Notes: generated by a model from the sequence alone, not told the origin. Counted from the stretch's first letter, positions 38,204 through 47,858 are shown. The stretch: 64,000 bases of DNA from an uncultured beta proteobacterium (GCA_903859155.1 CAIOLO010000089.1:19801-83800), one strand, 5' to 3'. Translations and numbers: made by a program.

Positions 38204-39184
38204 TCAATCGGCCTTGATATTCTTTTCGCGGATGATGCGCGACCACTTGGCGGCGTCCGCCTTGATCAGCGCGGCCAGTTCCTCCGGGCTGGAGGCGGCC
38301 GGCTCCGCGCCCGAGTCGCGCAGGCGCGTGCGCACAGACTCGTTACCCAGCGCCGCGCGCAGGCCGCGGTTGATCGCGTCCACCGTGGCGCGCGCTGTTT
38401 TCGCCGGCACCAGCAGCGCGTACCAGTTGTTCGACTCCACGCCGTTGATGCCCTGCTCGGCAAAGGTTTTTACTTCGGGCAGCAGCGTGTGGCGCCGCGG
38501 CGCCGCCACGGCGATGGCTTTCAACTTGCCGCCCTTGATCTGCCCGATGAAGCCGGGCAGATCGCCCAGGAATCCGGCGACGCGGCCGGCGAGCACATCG
38601 GTGATGACCTGCGCCGCGCCTTTGTAAGGCACGTGCAGCAGCTTGGCGCCGGTGGCCGCCTGCAGCAACTCCAGGGTGAGGTGCGGCGTACTGCCGCTGC
38701 CGGAGGAGCCGAATGGCGTGGGCTGCGCCGCTTTGATGGTGTCGGCGACGAATTCCGCGGCGCTGTTGGCCGGGTTCGATACGTTGACCACGAACACCGT
38801 GGAGTTGTTCACCACCACCGAGACCGGCGCGAAGTCACGCACCGGATCGTAGGGCAGCGGCGAATACAGCGCCGGGCTGATCGCGATTGCGCCCACGCTG
38901 GAGAGAAACATCACCGCGCCGTCAGGCGCGGCCTTGGCGACATATTCGGCGCCGATGTTGCCATTGGCGCCGGCGCGATTCTCCACCACCACGGTCTGTC
39001 CCAATTCGCGCCCGAGCGGCTCGGCAATCAGGCGCGCGACAAAATCGACCGGCCCGCCCGGTGTGAACGCGACGACGATCTGCGCGTTGCGTTGTGACTG
39101 GGCGAGGGCCGTGCCCGCGATGCACAGGCAGGCAAGTACTGCGCGGCGCAGCAGTCTGGGGAGCATTTTTCGGTGTGCGGACAT
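38204..39184 (-). CDS. Bug/TctC-type periplasmic receptor (leftward, operon with the dimeric-barrel-like gene)
   Basis: 326 residues read leftwards. Signal peptide (LPRLLRRAVLACLCIAGTALAQ, about 8-29) and then a canonical ligand loop: IVVAFTPGGPVDFVARLIAE. Domain 2 has FGSSGSGSTPHLTLELLQ with the usual second carboxylate loop, and VPYKGAAQVITDVLAGRVAG. All typical Bug elements are kept, so it probably binds a carboxylate. It is the second gene of a leftward pair, 28 bp after the hypothetical gene at 39213. No TctAB nearby. Confidence 0.88.
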   Translation of the reverse strand: MSAHRKMLPRLLRRAVLACLCIAGTALAQSQRNAQIVVAFTPGGPVDFVARLIAEPLGRELGQTVVVENRAGANGNIGAEYVAKAAPDGAVMFLSSVGAIAISPALYSPLPYDPVRDFAPVSVVVNNSTVFVVNVSNPANSAAEFVADTIKAAQPTPFGSSGSGSTPHLTLELLQAATGAKLLHVPYKGAAQVITDVLAGRVAGFLGDLPGFIGQIKGGKLKAIAVAAPRRHTLLPEVKTFAEQGINGVESNNWYALLVPAKTARATVDAINRGLRAALGNESVRTRLRDSGAEPAASSPEELAALIKADAAKWSRIIREKNIKAD

Positions 39185-39212
39185 GCGGATTCCTTTTCGA
39201 CTATGACGGAAA

Positions 39213-39797
39213 TCAGGCGAACGGCTCGTGCCTGAACAGGGTCCTCTTGGTGTTGCGGAAATTCGGCCGCACCCGCGAACTCCAGGCGGTATTGCGCACT
39301 GCCAGCCATTCGGGACGCTCCAGTGTCCCCGCTTCGGTCAGATCGTAGGCGGCGATGTATCGCGGCTTGTGCGACAGGTTGCGGTAGCGCGCCGCGGCAA
39401 TGCAACCGGGCACCGCTGCGAGTCCGGGCAGGTGTTCCGTGTCGTACCAGTCGTTCAGTTCCTGCTCGGGGCCGGCATCGACATCGGTTTCGACCACATA
39501 GTGAAAATCGGCTGTGCAGCCTCGTGCCGGGCCGTCCCTGTGGAGCAGCGGCGCAATTGCGCTGGCGGTCAGACCCTGGTCAACGAGGCTCCGGGTTGCA
39601 CAGGGCTCCAGCGAGGCGGCAAGGCCGAGCGCGTCTTGCGGCGTGAGCAGATAACAATAGAGTTCCGCATCCGACACCGCCTTGAAGCAGGCGTCGACGG
39701 AAAATCCGAGCGTTGTCGCCAGAAGGTGCAACTCCCGGCGCCAGTCAACATGGGCGCCAGGGCGCGTTTTGAGCAGAATCCGGTTGCTTGTCATCAT
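39213..39797 (-). CDS. Hypothetical protein with a dimeric-barrel-like segment
   Basis: 194 residues. I do not recognise a named family with certainty. The first half (SNRILLKTRPGAHVDWRREL, ELYCYLLTPQDALGLAASL) has no motif I can place. The second half contains DFHYVVETDVDAGPEQELND and DWYDTEHLPGLAAVPGCIAA, the pattern of EthD/DUF4286-type small ferredoxin-like barrels (W-Y-x-x-E-H-L-P). Those proteins are monooxygenases or structural subunits in catabolic clusters. It is first gene of a leftward pair with a Bug receptor and divergent from another Bug gene. Confidence 0.55.
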   Translation of the reverse strand: MMTSNRILLKTRPGAHVDWRRELHLLATTLGFSVDACFKAVSDAELYCYLLTPQDALGLAASLEPCATRSLVDQGLTASAIAPLLHRDGPARGCTADFHYVVETDVDAGPEQELNDWYDTEHLPGLAAVPGCIAAARYRNLSHKPRYIAAYDLTEAGTLERPEWLAVRNTAWSSRVRPNFRNTKRTLFRHEPFA

Positions 39798-39916
39798 GGC
39801 CGCCCGCAGACTATCACGGGCTGTTTGCCGCGGCTTGCTGCGGCCTTGTGGGCGGTGCGCGATTCGTCCAAGATGGCTGTCACGGCGTTCGTTTCGAATA
39901 CAACGGGAGACACAGC

Positions 39917-40891
39917 ATGGTCAAAACGATTAAGCGCTTGATTGCAGTCCTGGCGGCCGCGCCGCTGCTTTGCCATGCGCAGAGCTATCCGGTGAAGCCG
40001 GTCGTCCTGGTGACGCAGTTTGCCCCGGGGAGCACCGGCGACACGCTGTGCCGCATCATGGCCGAGAGCATGAAGGAGGTGATGGGCCAGCCGGTTATCG
40101 TCGACAACCGCGCCGGCGCCGGCGGTGTGCTGGCCGCCGAGTACGTGGTGCGCGCCGCACCCGACGGCTATACCCTGCTGGTGGGCACCACCGGCACGCA
40201 GATCATGCGGGTGCATCTGGCGAAGAACAGTTCGTTCGATCCGGTGAAGGATTTCACCCCGATCACCGAGGTCGGCGAAACCCCGACCCTGTGGGTGGCC
40301 AATCCGTCTTTCGGCCCGAATTCTTTCCGCGAAATGATCGACTATGCGCGCGCCAACCCGGGGACCGTGACCTACGGAACCTCGGGTATCGGCTCGCCGC
40401 ATCACCTTTCCGGGGAGTTGCTGCGGCAGATGGCAGGGGTCACCATGATTCACGTGCCCTACAAGGCATCCGCGCAGGCCTTGCAGGATACCGTGGCCGG
40501 CCAGTTGAACACCACCTTCGCCATCTCGGGTCTTGCGGTGCCATCGGTGCGCGCCGGCAAGGTCAAAGCGCTCGCCATCGTGCGCAGCCAGCGCTTCAAG
40601 CCCCTGCCCGATGTGCCGACGGTCGGCGAAATTGTTCCCGGATTCGAGACGCCGCCGGCCTGGACCGGCCTGTTCGGCCCGGCCGGCATGCCGGTGCCGC
40701 TCACCACGCGCGTTCACGCCGAAGTGGTCAGGGCGCTCAACGTGCCGGCGGTGCGCACACGACTGTCGGAGCAGCAGCACTTTGAAGTGATCACCAACGA
40801 GACGCCCGCGGCATTTGCAGCGCAGATCAGGCGCGAGATCGACCTGGTCGGCAGAATAGTCAAGGGGGCTGGCATCAAACCAACGGAATGA
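39917..40891 (+). CDS. Bug/TctC-type periplasmic receptor (divergent from the dimeric-barrel-like gene)
   Basis: 324 residues from ATG 39917, preceded by GGGAGA. Signal peptide LIAVLAAAPLLCHAQ (about 7-21), then SYPVKPVVLVTQFAPGSTGD, where the usual PGG is PGST. Domain 2 loop YGTSGIGSPHHLSGELLRQM is canonical and IHVPYKASAQALQDTVAGQ typical. The end GIKPTE is the standard Bug C-terminus. It is a single gene, divergent from the hypothetical/Bug pair. The 172 bp between it and the convergent LysR gene show no terminator that I can see. Confidence 0.88.
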   Translation: MVKTIKRLIAVLAAAPLLCHAQSYPVKPVVLVTQFAPGSTGDTLCRIMAESMKEVMGQPVIVDNRAGAGGVLAAEYVVRAAPDGYTLLVGTTGTQIMRVHLAKNSSFDPVKDFTPITEVGETPTLWVANPSFGPNSFREMIDYARANPGTVTYGTSGIGSPHHLSGELLRQMAGVTMIHVPYKASAQALQDTVAGQLNTTFAISGLAVPSVRAGKVKALAIVRSQRFKPLPDVPTVGEIVPGFETPPAWTGLFGPAGMPVPLTTRVHAEVVRALNVPAVRTRLSEQQHFEVITNETPAAFAAQIRREIDLVGRIVKGAGIKPTE

Positions 40892-41063
40892 GCCTTGGGA
40901 AATTTGCGGGTTGCTGACTTTGGAGGACGAAGCTGCAAGAGGGCAATCAAAGGGCCGCCTCCTTTCCTCGGGTTGATGCTCGCCTTCTCTGGGCGGTGGC
41001 ATTCGAACCGTGGTTTGGCAATCAGATGCTTGGAGAGACCGGTGCTGCTCCGTGCGGCATTCT

Positions 41064-41990
41064 TCAGGACGATTCGAAACCGCCGTTGACGTTTCGGCAG
41101 GAGTTCTGGATTTCCGTAATGAGGATGCGACTGAGCGGCGAAAGGTTAGATGCGCCACGATGCATGATGCCTATGGGTCTGCGGAATACCGGAGAGTTGA
41201 GGCTGATTTCCATTATGCCGTCGTCGCTGCCCTCGTCATGAATCAGGCCCTTGGGCAACACGGCCACAAGGTCGCTGTCGGCGAGTATCGATTGGATGAA
41301 CGTCTCGGAACCGCCCTCCACCGTGGCTGCCGGCGGCGTTGAACCCTCCAGCCTGAAGTACTCGTCGATGCGCTGCCGGTGCGCTGAGCCCAGCCTGGGA
41401 TAGATCCACGGATATTTTCCGAGTTCGCGCACATTGAGGTTCTGGCTGCGCACCAGCGGGTGGTTACGCCGGACCGTGATTACCAGTTCGTCGTAGAACA
41501 ATATGTTCTGTTGCATGCCGTCTTCGAGCGGGCCGTTCGCCAGGATGCCGACGATGAAATCGAACTGTCCGCGGCGGAACGCGGGAACCAGGTCGGAGTT
41601 ATTGAGTTCGGTCACGGACACTGTCACCTCCGGCCGCACTTTCATGAGCCGGACAATCGCCGAGGGCAGATAGCTCTTGGCGATCAAAGGGATGACACCG
41701 ACCGCGACACTGCCTTTGCGCGCCCCGCGCAATGCCTCAATTTCGCTGCGCGCCCGGTCGAGTTCCGCGTCTACGCGCTTGGCGTGGTCGTATAGACACT
41801 CGCCGTAGATGGTGGGGCGCATGCCTCGTGAATGTCGTTCCAGCAGCTTGACCTTGAGTTCCTGCTCAAGGTGCCGCAGGCTCTTGGTAAGGGCCGGCTG
41901 GGAGATGTTGAGCACGCCGGATGCCTTGGTGAGCCCCCCCGACTCGACCACGCAGAGAAACTGCTCGATTTGCCGGCTGTTGAGTCCCAT
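41064..41990 (-). CDS. LysR-family regulator divergent from hyuBA
   Basis: 308 residues. HTH near 1-62 (LNSRQIEQFLCVVESGGLTKASGVLNISQPALTKSLRHLE shape; the recognition helix is QPALTKSLRHLEQELKV). The effector domain covers about 92-295. It is divergently placed 90 bp from hyuB, the usual arrangement for a LysR protein controlling its neighbour. A 15-bp palindrome covers its own start codon region, consistent with autoregulation. The inducer is not predictable, but would be the substrate or product of the hyuBA-Bug-aldolase operon. Confidence 0.88.
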   Translation of the reverse strand: MGLNSRQIEQFLCVVESGGLTKASGVLNISQPALTKSLRHLEQELKVKLLERHSRGMRPTIYGECLYDHAKRVDAELDRARSEIEALRGARKGSVAVGVIPLIAKSYLPSAIVRLMKVRPEVTVSVTELNNSDLVPAFRRGQFDFIVGILANGPLEDGMQQNILFYDELVITVRRNHPLVRSQNLNVRELGKYPWIYPRLGSAHRQRIDEYFRLEGSTPPAATVEGGSETFIQSILADSDLVAVLPKGLIHDEGSDDGIMEISLNSPVFRRPIGIMHRGASNLSPLSRILITEIQNSCRNVNGGFESS

Positions 41991-42003
41991 AACCTGGGGT
42001 TAT
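41989..42003. promoter_or_regulatory. Palindrome ATAACC-N3-GGTTAT between lysR and hyuB
   Basis: A perfect 6-bp palindrome whose left arm overlaps the lysR start codon (ATG complement at 41988-41990). It lies about 78 bp before the hyuB ATG. Likely binding site for the LysR protein, or a secondary site; classical T-N11-A spacing is not exact. Confidence 0.4.
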
Positions 42004-42080
42004 ATATCGGGTTGAAAGATTGATTATACATAGCAGGCTTCGGCGGTTCATCATGCCATTGGCAACCTGGAGCAGTCGCA

Positions 42081-43814
42081 ATGGACCCGATTACCCTTGA
42101 AATCATCAATTCATCCCTCGCGGCCTACGCCGACGAGATGACCAACAGCTTCTGGCGCAGTTCCTACAGCTACATGAACTATGAGGTGCGCGATTTCGCG
42201 GTCGGGTTCATCGATCGCGAGGGCCGTATCATCACCCAGTCGCGCTATACCCATCCCGCTTTCACTGGCGACCTGGGATACGTGGTCAAGGCCGCGGTCG
42301 ATGATATCGGCGAAAGCAATATTTCCCAGGGCGATATCATCGTCACCAACGACCCGGTGGTGCAGGGGCAGCACCTCAACAACACCGTGGTGTTCGCGCC
42401 CCTGATTTGTGACGGCAGGATATTTGCCTACTCCTGCGTGCGCGCGCATCTGCACGACGTTGGCGGCGCGACGGTGGGTTCCGGCGGTCCCGGAGCCACC
42501 GAGATCTTCCAGGAGGGGCTGCAGATCAGCGCGTCGCGGTTGTACCGTAAGGGCGTGGCCAACGAAGAGTTGTACCGTCTGATAGAGCGAAATACCCGCT
42601 TTCCAGAAATCGTGCGGGGCGATCTGAATGCGCAGGTGGCTGCAAGCAAGTTGGGATTACGGAGGTTCCTCGAACTGATCGAGAAGTTCGGCCGCGCGAC
42701 GATCGAGAAGGCGGTGATGGCCTCCTGGGACATGGCCGAGCGTGCCGCGCGCAAGGCGGTGAGCGCAATCCCTTCCGGGCGCTATTACGCAGAATCGTTC
42801 CTCGACAACGACGGGATCGATCTCGAGAAGCCGGTGCCGATCCGCGTGCATGTCGAAATCAAAGGGGAGGAGATGACCATCGACTTCTCGGATATCTCCG
42901 ACCAGGTGAAGGGCGCTATGAACAGCGGCTACTATGGCGGCGCGACCAACGTCGGGCGCATCGTCTTCAAATGCCTGACCACGCCGCGGCTGCCTTCCAA
43001 CGAAGGGTGTTTTCGCCCGCTGACAATCATCTGCCCCGAAGGCAAAATCCTCAACGCTCGCCGGCCAGCGGCGTTGTACGAGTGGTCGGTGACCTTTCCC
43101 ACCATTATCGATACCACGCTAAAGGCTTTGTCCAATGCGCTAGTCAGCCGCGTGCCGGCGGCGACCCGAGGCGATCCGCGTGGCGCCTGGATCAGCGGCT
43201 TCAACGAAGCGACGCGCAAATACTTCACGATTAATATTCCGCACCCGGGTGGCCACGGTGCGAGGCCGACCGCCGACGCGCCTTCGCCCAAGTGCTCGAT
43301 ACAACAGGGCAATGAACACGGCCTGCCAATCGAAATCGTCGAAACCAAGAATCCGGTGATCTTCGAGCGTTACGCTTTGCGCGAGGATTCCGGCGGGGCG
43401 GGGCGTTATCGCGGCGGCCTGGGTACGGATGTCATGGCCTATCTCGAACTGGATTGCGATGTGCGCAACCAGATGAGTCGCTCCAAGTGCCCGCCCTGGG
43501 GGCTCGACGGCGGCGGCAACGGCGCGACCAATATCGCATTTACCGTGGATAAGGGCAGGGAAAGCCCGTTGCTGCGCACCAAGATTCACCGTCTGGCTTC
43601 AGGCGAGCGCGTGCGCGTTCTCACCGGCGGGGGCGGCGGGCACGGTGATCCGTTTGATCGTCCCGCGGACAAGGTGCGGGACGACGCGGTCGACGGCTAT
43701 ATTTCCATCGCAGCGGCGCGTGATTGCTACGGCGTGGTCATGAACCAGAAATTCGAAATTGACGAACAAGCGACGGCAACGAGCCGTAACAAGCGTGGAG
43801 AGGCGGCACAATGA
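42081..43814 (+). CDS. hyuB: Hydantoinase B/oxoprolinase-family subunit
   Basis: 577 residues, the normal HyuB length. Family signatures: PITLEIINSSLAAYADEM at the start, GRIITQSRYTHPAFTGDLGY near 50, GDIIVTNDPVVQGQHLNNTV near 88-107, DFSDISDQVKGAMNSGYYGG near 272 and GGAGRYRGGLGTDVMAYL near 437. Together with HyuA it forms an ATP-dependent hydrolase or carboxylase of hydantoins, 5-oxoproline, N-methylhydantoin or acetone-like substrates. Its stop overlaps the start of hyuA by 4 bases. hyuB-first order is less common than hyuA-first. Confidence 0.88.
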   Translation: MDPITLEIINSSLAAYADEMTNSFWRSSYSYMNYEVRDFAVGFIDREGRIITQSRYTHPAFTGDLGYVVKAAVDDIGESNISQGDIIVTNDPVVQGQHLNNTVVFAPLICDGRIFAYSCVRAHLHDVGGATVGSGGPGATEIFQEGLQISASRLYRKGVANEELYRLIERNTRFPEIVRGDLNAQVAASKLGLRRFLELIEKFGRATIEKAVMASWDMAERAARKAVSAIPSGRYYAESFLDNDGIDLEKPVPIRVHVEIKGEEMTIDFSDISDQVKGAMNSGYYGGATNVGRIVFKCLTTPRLPSNEGCFRPLTIICPEGKILNARRPAALYEWSVTFPTIIDTTLKALSNALVSRVPAATRGDPRGAWISGFNEATRKYFTINIPHPGGHGARPTADAPSPKCSIQQGNEHGLPIEIVETKNPVIFERYALREDSGGAGRYRGGLGTDVMAYLELDCDVRNQMSRSKCPPWGLDGGGNGATNIAFTVDKGRESPLLRTKIHRLASGERVRVLTGGGGGHGDPFDRPADKVRDDAVDGYISIAAARDCYGVVMNQKFEIDEQATATSRNKRGEAAQ

Positions 43815-45913
43815 TCAGGATTGCGACGGATGTCGGCGGGACCTTCACCGATCTCGCAGCCTACGACTCTGAAACGGGCGAATTCATCATCGCCAAGGCG
43901 AGCACCACGCCTGAAGTCGTCAATGGCGTGAGCGATGTGATGCACAAGGCGCGGGTCGACGCAGCAAAAGCAGATTATTTCATTCACGGCAGCACCATCG
44001 CCATCAACACGGTGATCGAGAAAAAAGGCGTTGTCACGGGCTTGATTACGACGCGCGGCTTTCGTGACGTGCTGGAGATCGCGCGCGGAAATATCGTCAA
44101 TTCCTTCGACTTGCTGTTTACGACGCCACCACCGCTGGTTCCCAGGCGTTTGCGGCTGGAGATCGACGAAAGAATCCGCGCCGACGGCAGTATCTTGCGC
44201 CCGCTCGACGAGGCCGAGGTCAAGGCCCGTGTGCGTGATTTGATGGGCCAGGGAGTCAAGGCAATAGCTGTCTGCCTGCTGCACGCGTACGCCAATCCGG
44301 TTCACGAGAAGCGTGTTGCCGCATTGGTGCGCGAGGTCTGCGGCGAGGCGATATTCGTCTCGGTGTCTTCGGACATCCTGCGCGAATACCGTGAGTTCGA
44401 ACGCACCTCGACAGCCGTGCTGAACGCCTACGTGGGGCCACGCGTGGGCGCCTATCTGCACAGCCTGCAGGGCCGTCTGGCTGAGACCGGTTTTCGGGGC
44501 AGTGCCATGGTGATGCAGTCCAACGGCGGCACCATGGCGTTCGAGTTGGCCAAGGTCCAGCCGGTGCGCACGATGGAGTCCGGGCCGGTTGGCGGAACGG
44601 TAGCGGCGGCGCATCTGGCTGCGAAAGCAGGTTACAGGAACGTTGTAGCCTTCGACATGGGAGGTACCACCGCCAAGTTGAGTTTGGTGCGTGACGGTAA
44701 TTTTGAAATCTCGGAGGGTTATTGGATTGGTGGGGAGGAACACGGCTACGCTTTGCAGCTTCCGGTGGTGGACGTGGTGGAGATCGGCGCGGGCGGCGGC
44801 AGTATCGCCAGGGTGGACGAGATGGGTTCGCTCAAGATCGGGCCGACGAGTGCCGGCGCGGTGCCCGGGCCCGCGTGTTACGGAAAAGGCGGAAACCTGG
44901 CCACGGTTTCGGATGCCGACCTGCTCCTCGGGCGGCTCAACCCTGACTATTTCCTCGGCGGCGAGCTCACGCTGTCGCCGCAGAAATCCTTCGAGGTAAT
45001 CGCCGCGCAGGTCGCGCAACCGCTGGGGCTGGAGGTGATGCGCGCTGCTTTCGGCATTATCAAGATTGCCGACACGCACATGGCGCACGCGGTCAGACTG
45101 ATGACAGTTGAGAAGGGCCATGACCCGCGCGATTTCGTGCTGGTTGCCTACGGCGGCGCCGGACCGTGCCATGCGGTGGCGGTGGCACGCGAGTTGAACA
45201 TCGGCACGGTGGTGATACCGGCGAATTCGGGGATCCTTTCCGCGGTGGGTATGTTGCTTACAGACGCCAAGGAGGAATTCGTGCTGAGCCGCATTTGCGC
45301 CCTCGATGTGGCCGTGCCGGCCGAACTGGAATTGCTGTTTCAGGAACTGGAGACGGACGGCTTTCGCCGCATGCAGTCGGCGGGATTCGGCAGCAGCGAC
45401 ATCTACACGCGCCGCGCCGTGGAGTTGCGCTATACGGGCCAGGAATTCACGCTGCGTATGCCGGTGACGGAGCCGACCTCGAGTGAGGGATTTCTCGGCA
45501 ATCTCAGGAAGCGATTTTCGGAACTGCACGAATTGCGCTATGGCCACGCATTCGATAAGGCGACGCTGGAAATTGTGGCCTTGCGCGCTGAAGTCTGCGG
45601 ACGTCTGGAAAAACCAAAGCTGGACATGGGTCCGCACTCGACTGGTAAAGTGGCGGCACCCGAGTACGACAACAGGCAGGTGTATTTTGAGGGCTGCGGC
45701 AAGGTGCCATGCCGCGTCTATCGCCGCGACCGGTTGGCCTTGGGTTCGCACATAACGGGACCGGCGATCGTCGAAGACATGGCTTCAACAACCGTGCTGC
45801 ATCCCGGCGACACGGGGGTGGTGGACTCGCATGGCAGTCTGATCATTACCGTTGCGCCGGAAGCGCCGAATACAGCAGCTGAACACGGTGAAATACTGGC
45901 TGTAACGACCTGA
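43811..45913 (+). CDS. hyuA: Hydantoinase A/oxoprolinase-family subunit
   Basis: 700 residues. ATP-binding ASKHA fold: RIATDVGGTFTDLAAYD at 3-19, HGSTIAINTVIEKKG near 60, ESGPVGGTVAAAHLA near 257-271 and FDMGGTTAKLSLV near 281-293. The C-terminal domain runs VIPANSGILSAVGMLLTDAK near 475. It activates the substrate carbonyl with ATP for ring opening. It shares an ATGA overlap with hyuB. A Bug receptor starts 44 bp downstream behind a strong AGGAGG site, suggesting that uptake of the substrate is encoded in the same operon. Confidence 0.9.
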   Translation: MIRIATDVGGTFTDLAAYDSETGEFIIAKASTTPEVVNGVSDVMHKARVDAAKADYFIHGSTIAINTVIEKKGVVTGLITTRGFRDVLEIARGNIVNSFDLLFTTPPPLVPRRLRLEIDERIRADGSILRPLDEAEVKARVRDLMGQGVKAIAVCLLHAYANPVHEKRVAALVREVCGEAIFVSVSSDILREYREFERTSTAVLNAYVGPRVGAYLHSLQGRLAETGFRGSAMVMQSNGGTMAFELAKVQPVRTMESGPVGGTVAAAHLAAKAGYRNVVAFDMGGTTAKLSLVRDGNFEISEGYWIGGEEHGYALQLPVVDVVEIGAGGGSIARVDEMGSLKIGPTSAGAVPGPACYGKGGNLATVSDADLLLGRLNPDYFLGGELTLSPQKSFEVIAAQVAQPLGLEVMRAAFGIIKIADTHMAHAVRLMTVEKGHDPRDFVLVAYGGAGPCHAVAVARELNIGTVVIPANSGILSAVGMLLTDAKEEFVLSRICALDVAVPAELELLFQELETDGFRRMQSAGFGSSDIYTRRAVELRYTGQEFTLRMPVTEPTSSEGFLGNLRKRFSELHELRYGHAFDKATLEIVALRAEVCGRLEKPKLDMGPHSTGKVAAPEYDNRQVYFEGCGKVPCRVYRRDRLALGSHITGPAIVEDMASTTVLHPGDTGVVDSHGSLIITVAPEAPNTAAEHGEILAVTT

Positions 45914-45957
45914 AGTGGGCGATACACCGGGCCGGAGGAGCTAACGAGGAGGATGAG

Positions 45958-47019
45958 ATGACGGCATCAGCGACAAAGTCAAGGTGCAACGAAACGGTCG
46001 CTGAAGAGGCGGCAATGCCGCGCGCCTTCAGGAACGTCAGGGCCGAACGGAAGCGGGAGTTTGCTTTGGTCAAGCTCGCTGCGGTTTTCTGGATTTTCGC
46101 TTCCGTGGCGGCGGCGCAAAGCTATCCTGTCAAGCCGGCACGCATCGTGGTGCCCTATCCGCCTGGCGGGTCCAATGACGTGGTCGGGCGGGTTGTCGCA
46201 CAACGGCTTTCCGAGATGTGGGGACAACCCGTGCTGGTCGAGAATCGGCCCGGCGGCAATGCTGTCATCGGTGCGACCGCAGTCGCCAGGTCTCCGGGGG
46301 ATGGCTACACCCTGATGCTCACCTCGGATTCCACCTTCGTCGCCAATCCGTTTCTTATCAAGGATCTTCCCTACGATCCGATCCGGGACTTCACGCCCAT
46401 CAAGGCAATGTGGGAAACCTCGCCGGTGGTTACCGTAAACGCCGCGTTGCCGGTGGCAAGCGTTCCCGAACTTATTTCCCATGCAAAGGCAAAACCAGGA
46501 GCGCTCAGTTACGCCTCCTTCGGCATCGGTTCCTCGGCGCACCTGTTCATGGAGGATTTCAAACAGATGACCGGCATCGACATCGTTCATATTCCCTACA
46601 AGGGTGCGCCGCAGGCGGTACTGGCCTTGACCACCGGAGAAGTCCAGGTGATGATGTCCAACCTGGGAATCGTCGCGCCGCAGGCGAAAGCGGGCAAGCT
46701 AAGAATTCTCGCTTCCACGACGCGCAAGCGCCTGCCGCAGCGCCTGGACCTCCCGACGGTGCCCGAGGCCGGCGGACCGAAGTTCGAAACCAGTTCGTGG
46801 TTCGGGTTGGCCGGTCCCGCCAACGTGCCACGGGATATCGTGGCAAAAATCTACGCCGACACCACCCGCATCCTGGAAAGCGCCGAAGTGCGCAGGCAGA
46901 TGGATGGCGCTGGCTGGATGCTGATCGATATGAGCACTGAGGAATTTGCTCAGTACATCAAGAATGAACTGGGACGCTGGGGCAGCCTGATCAAGGCGGT
47001 CGGCATCAAGCCCGAATAA
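45958..47019 (+). CDS. Bug/TctC-type periplasmic receptor of the hyuBA operon
   Basis: 353 residues from ATG 45958 (AGGAGG 6 nt before); ATG 46015 would give a more usual 334. The signal (LVKLAAVFWIFASVAAAQ) is preceded by a charged extension of about 35 residues. The mature part is fully canonical: SYPVKPARIVVPYPPGGSND, YASFGIGSSAHLFMEDFK, HIPYKGAPQAVLALTTGE, and a typical GIKPE end. Located between hyuA and the HpaI-type aldolase, 38 bp before the latter, so probably the receptor for the operon's substrate. Confidence 0.9.
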   Translation: MTASATKSRCNETVAEEAAMPRAFRNVRAERKREFALVKLAAVFWIFASVAAAQSYPVKPARIVVPYPPGGSNDVVGRVVAQRLSEMWGQPVLVENRPGGNAVIGATAVARSPGDGYTLMLTSDSTFVANPFLIKDLPYDPIRDFTPIKAMWETSPVVTVNAALPVASVPELISHAKAKPGALSYASFGIGSSAHLFMEDFKQMTGIDIVHIPYKGAPQAVLALTTGEVQVMMSNLGIVAPQAKAGKLRILASTTRKRLPQRLDLPTVPEAGGPKFETSSWFGLAGPANVPRDIVAKIYADTTRILESAEVRRQMDGAGWMLIDMSTEEFAQYIKNELGRWGSLIKAVGIKPE

Positions 47020-47057
47020 GATGTTCCTGCGGCAGCAATGAAAGGCAGTGTTGCACC

Positions 47058-47858
47058 ATGACGACAGGCAGCAAAGCGACCAGTCCCGCCGTGCAACGCA
47101 TTCGCGAAGGCAAGCCGGTGGTCTGCATGCCAGTGCGCTTTTCACGCACGCCCAATATTGCCTATGTAGCCCATGCGGCCGGCTTTCATGCGCTATACGT
47201 CGACATGGAGCACAGCCCCATCGCGCTGGACGAAGCCTCGCGTATCTGCCTGGCCGCATCGGCGTTGGGCCTTGCCTCTTTGGTGCGAGTTCCCTATCAC
47301 GATGCCCACGCCATTGTCGCGGCGCTCGAAATCGGCGCCACGGGCATCATCGCACCGCATATCGAAACCGCTGAACAGGCCGCCCAGATCGTCAAGGCGG
47401 CGCGCTTTCCACCCGAGGGCGAGCGCGCAGGCGCGGGCGAGGCGGTCGCGCTGCGCTACCAGCAACTGGGCAGAAAAGAAGCGGGCGAGCGCCTAAACCG
47501 CGAGACACTCGTTATCGTCATGATTGAATCGCTGAAGGCGGTGCAGAACGCGGAGAGGATCGCCGCGGTTGACGGCGTGGATGTGTTGTTCGTTGGCACA
47601 GGCGATCTGAGTTCAGAACTCGGCATCGAAAAGGTCAGCGGTAATCCGCGCATCATCGAAATCTACGAGTCGATATTCGCGGCATGCAAGCGCCACCGGC
47701 GCTGTCTGGGCGTGGGTGGCATCAAGAACGACGCCGAAATGCTGCGACGCTTGTACCAGATGGGCGCGCGTTTCTTTTCCGCGAGCACCGACGAATCCCT
47801 GTTGTTGCGGGCCGCGCGTGAGGAGATGGATAAGCTGAACCGTATCCTGCCGCCTTGA
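47058..47858 (+). CDS. HpcH/HpaI-family aldolase
   Basis: 266 residues. Class II metal-dependent pyruvate aldolase fold: RIREGKPVVCMPVR near 14, FHALYVDMEHSPIALDEAS near 39-57, IGATGIIAPHIETAEQAAQ near 94-112 with the catalytic-site Pro-His, IVMIESLKAVQNAERIAA near 154-171 (metal-binding Glu) and VLFVGTGDLSSELG near 177-190 (metal-binding Asp). Usual reaction: cleavage of 2-oxo-4-hydroxy acids to pyruvate plus an aldehyde. Last gene of the lysR-controlled hyuBA-Bug operon, so it may cleave the ring-opened product. Confidence 0.88.
   Translation: MTTGSKATSPAVQRIREGKPVVCMPVRFSRTPNIAYVAHAAGFHALYVDMEHSPIALDEASRICLAASALGLASLVRVPYHDAHAIVAALEIGATGIIAPHIETAEQAAQIVKAARFPPEGERAGAGEAVALRYQQLGRKEAGERLNRETLVIVMIESLKAVQNAERIAAVDGVDVLFVGTGDLSSELGIEKVSGNPRIIEIYESIFAACKRHRRCLGVGGIKNDAEMLRRLYQMGARFFSASTDESLLLRAAREEMDKLNRILPP

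Noticed and set aside
43727..45751. 674-codon minus-strand frame over hyuA
   Set aside because: Antisense to a complete hyuA; no recognisable domain.
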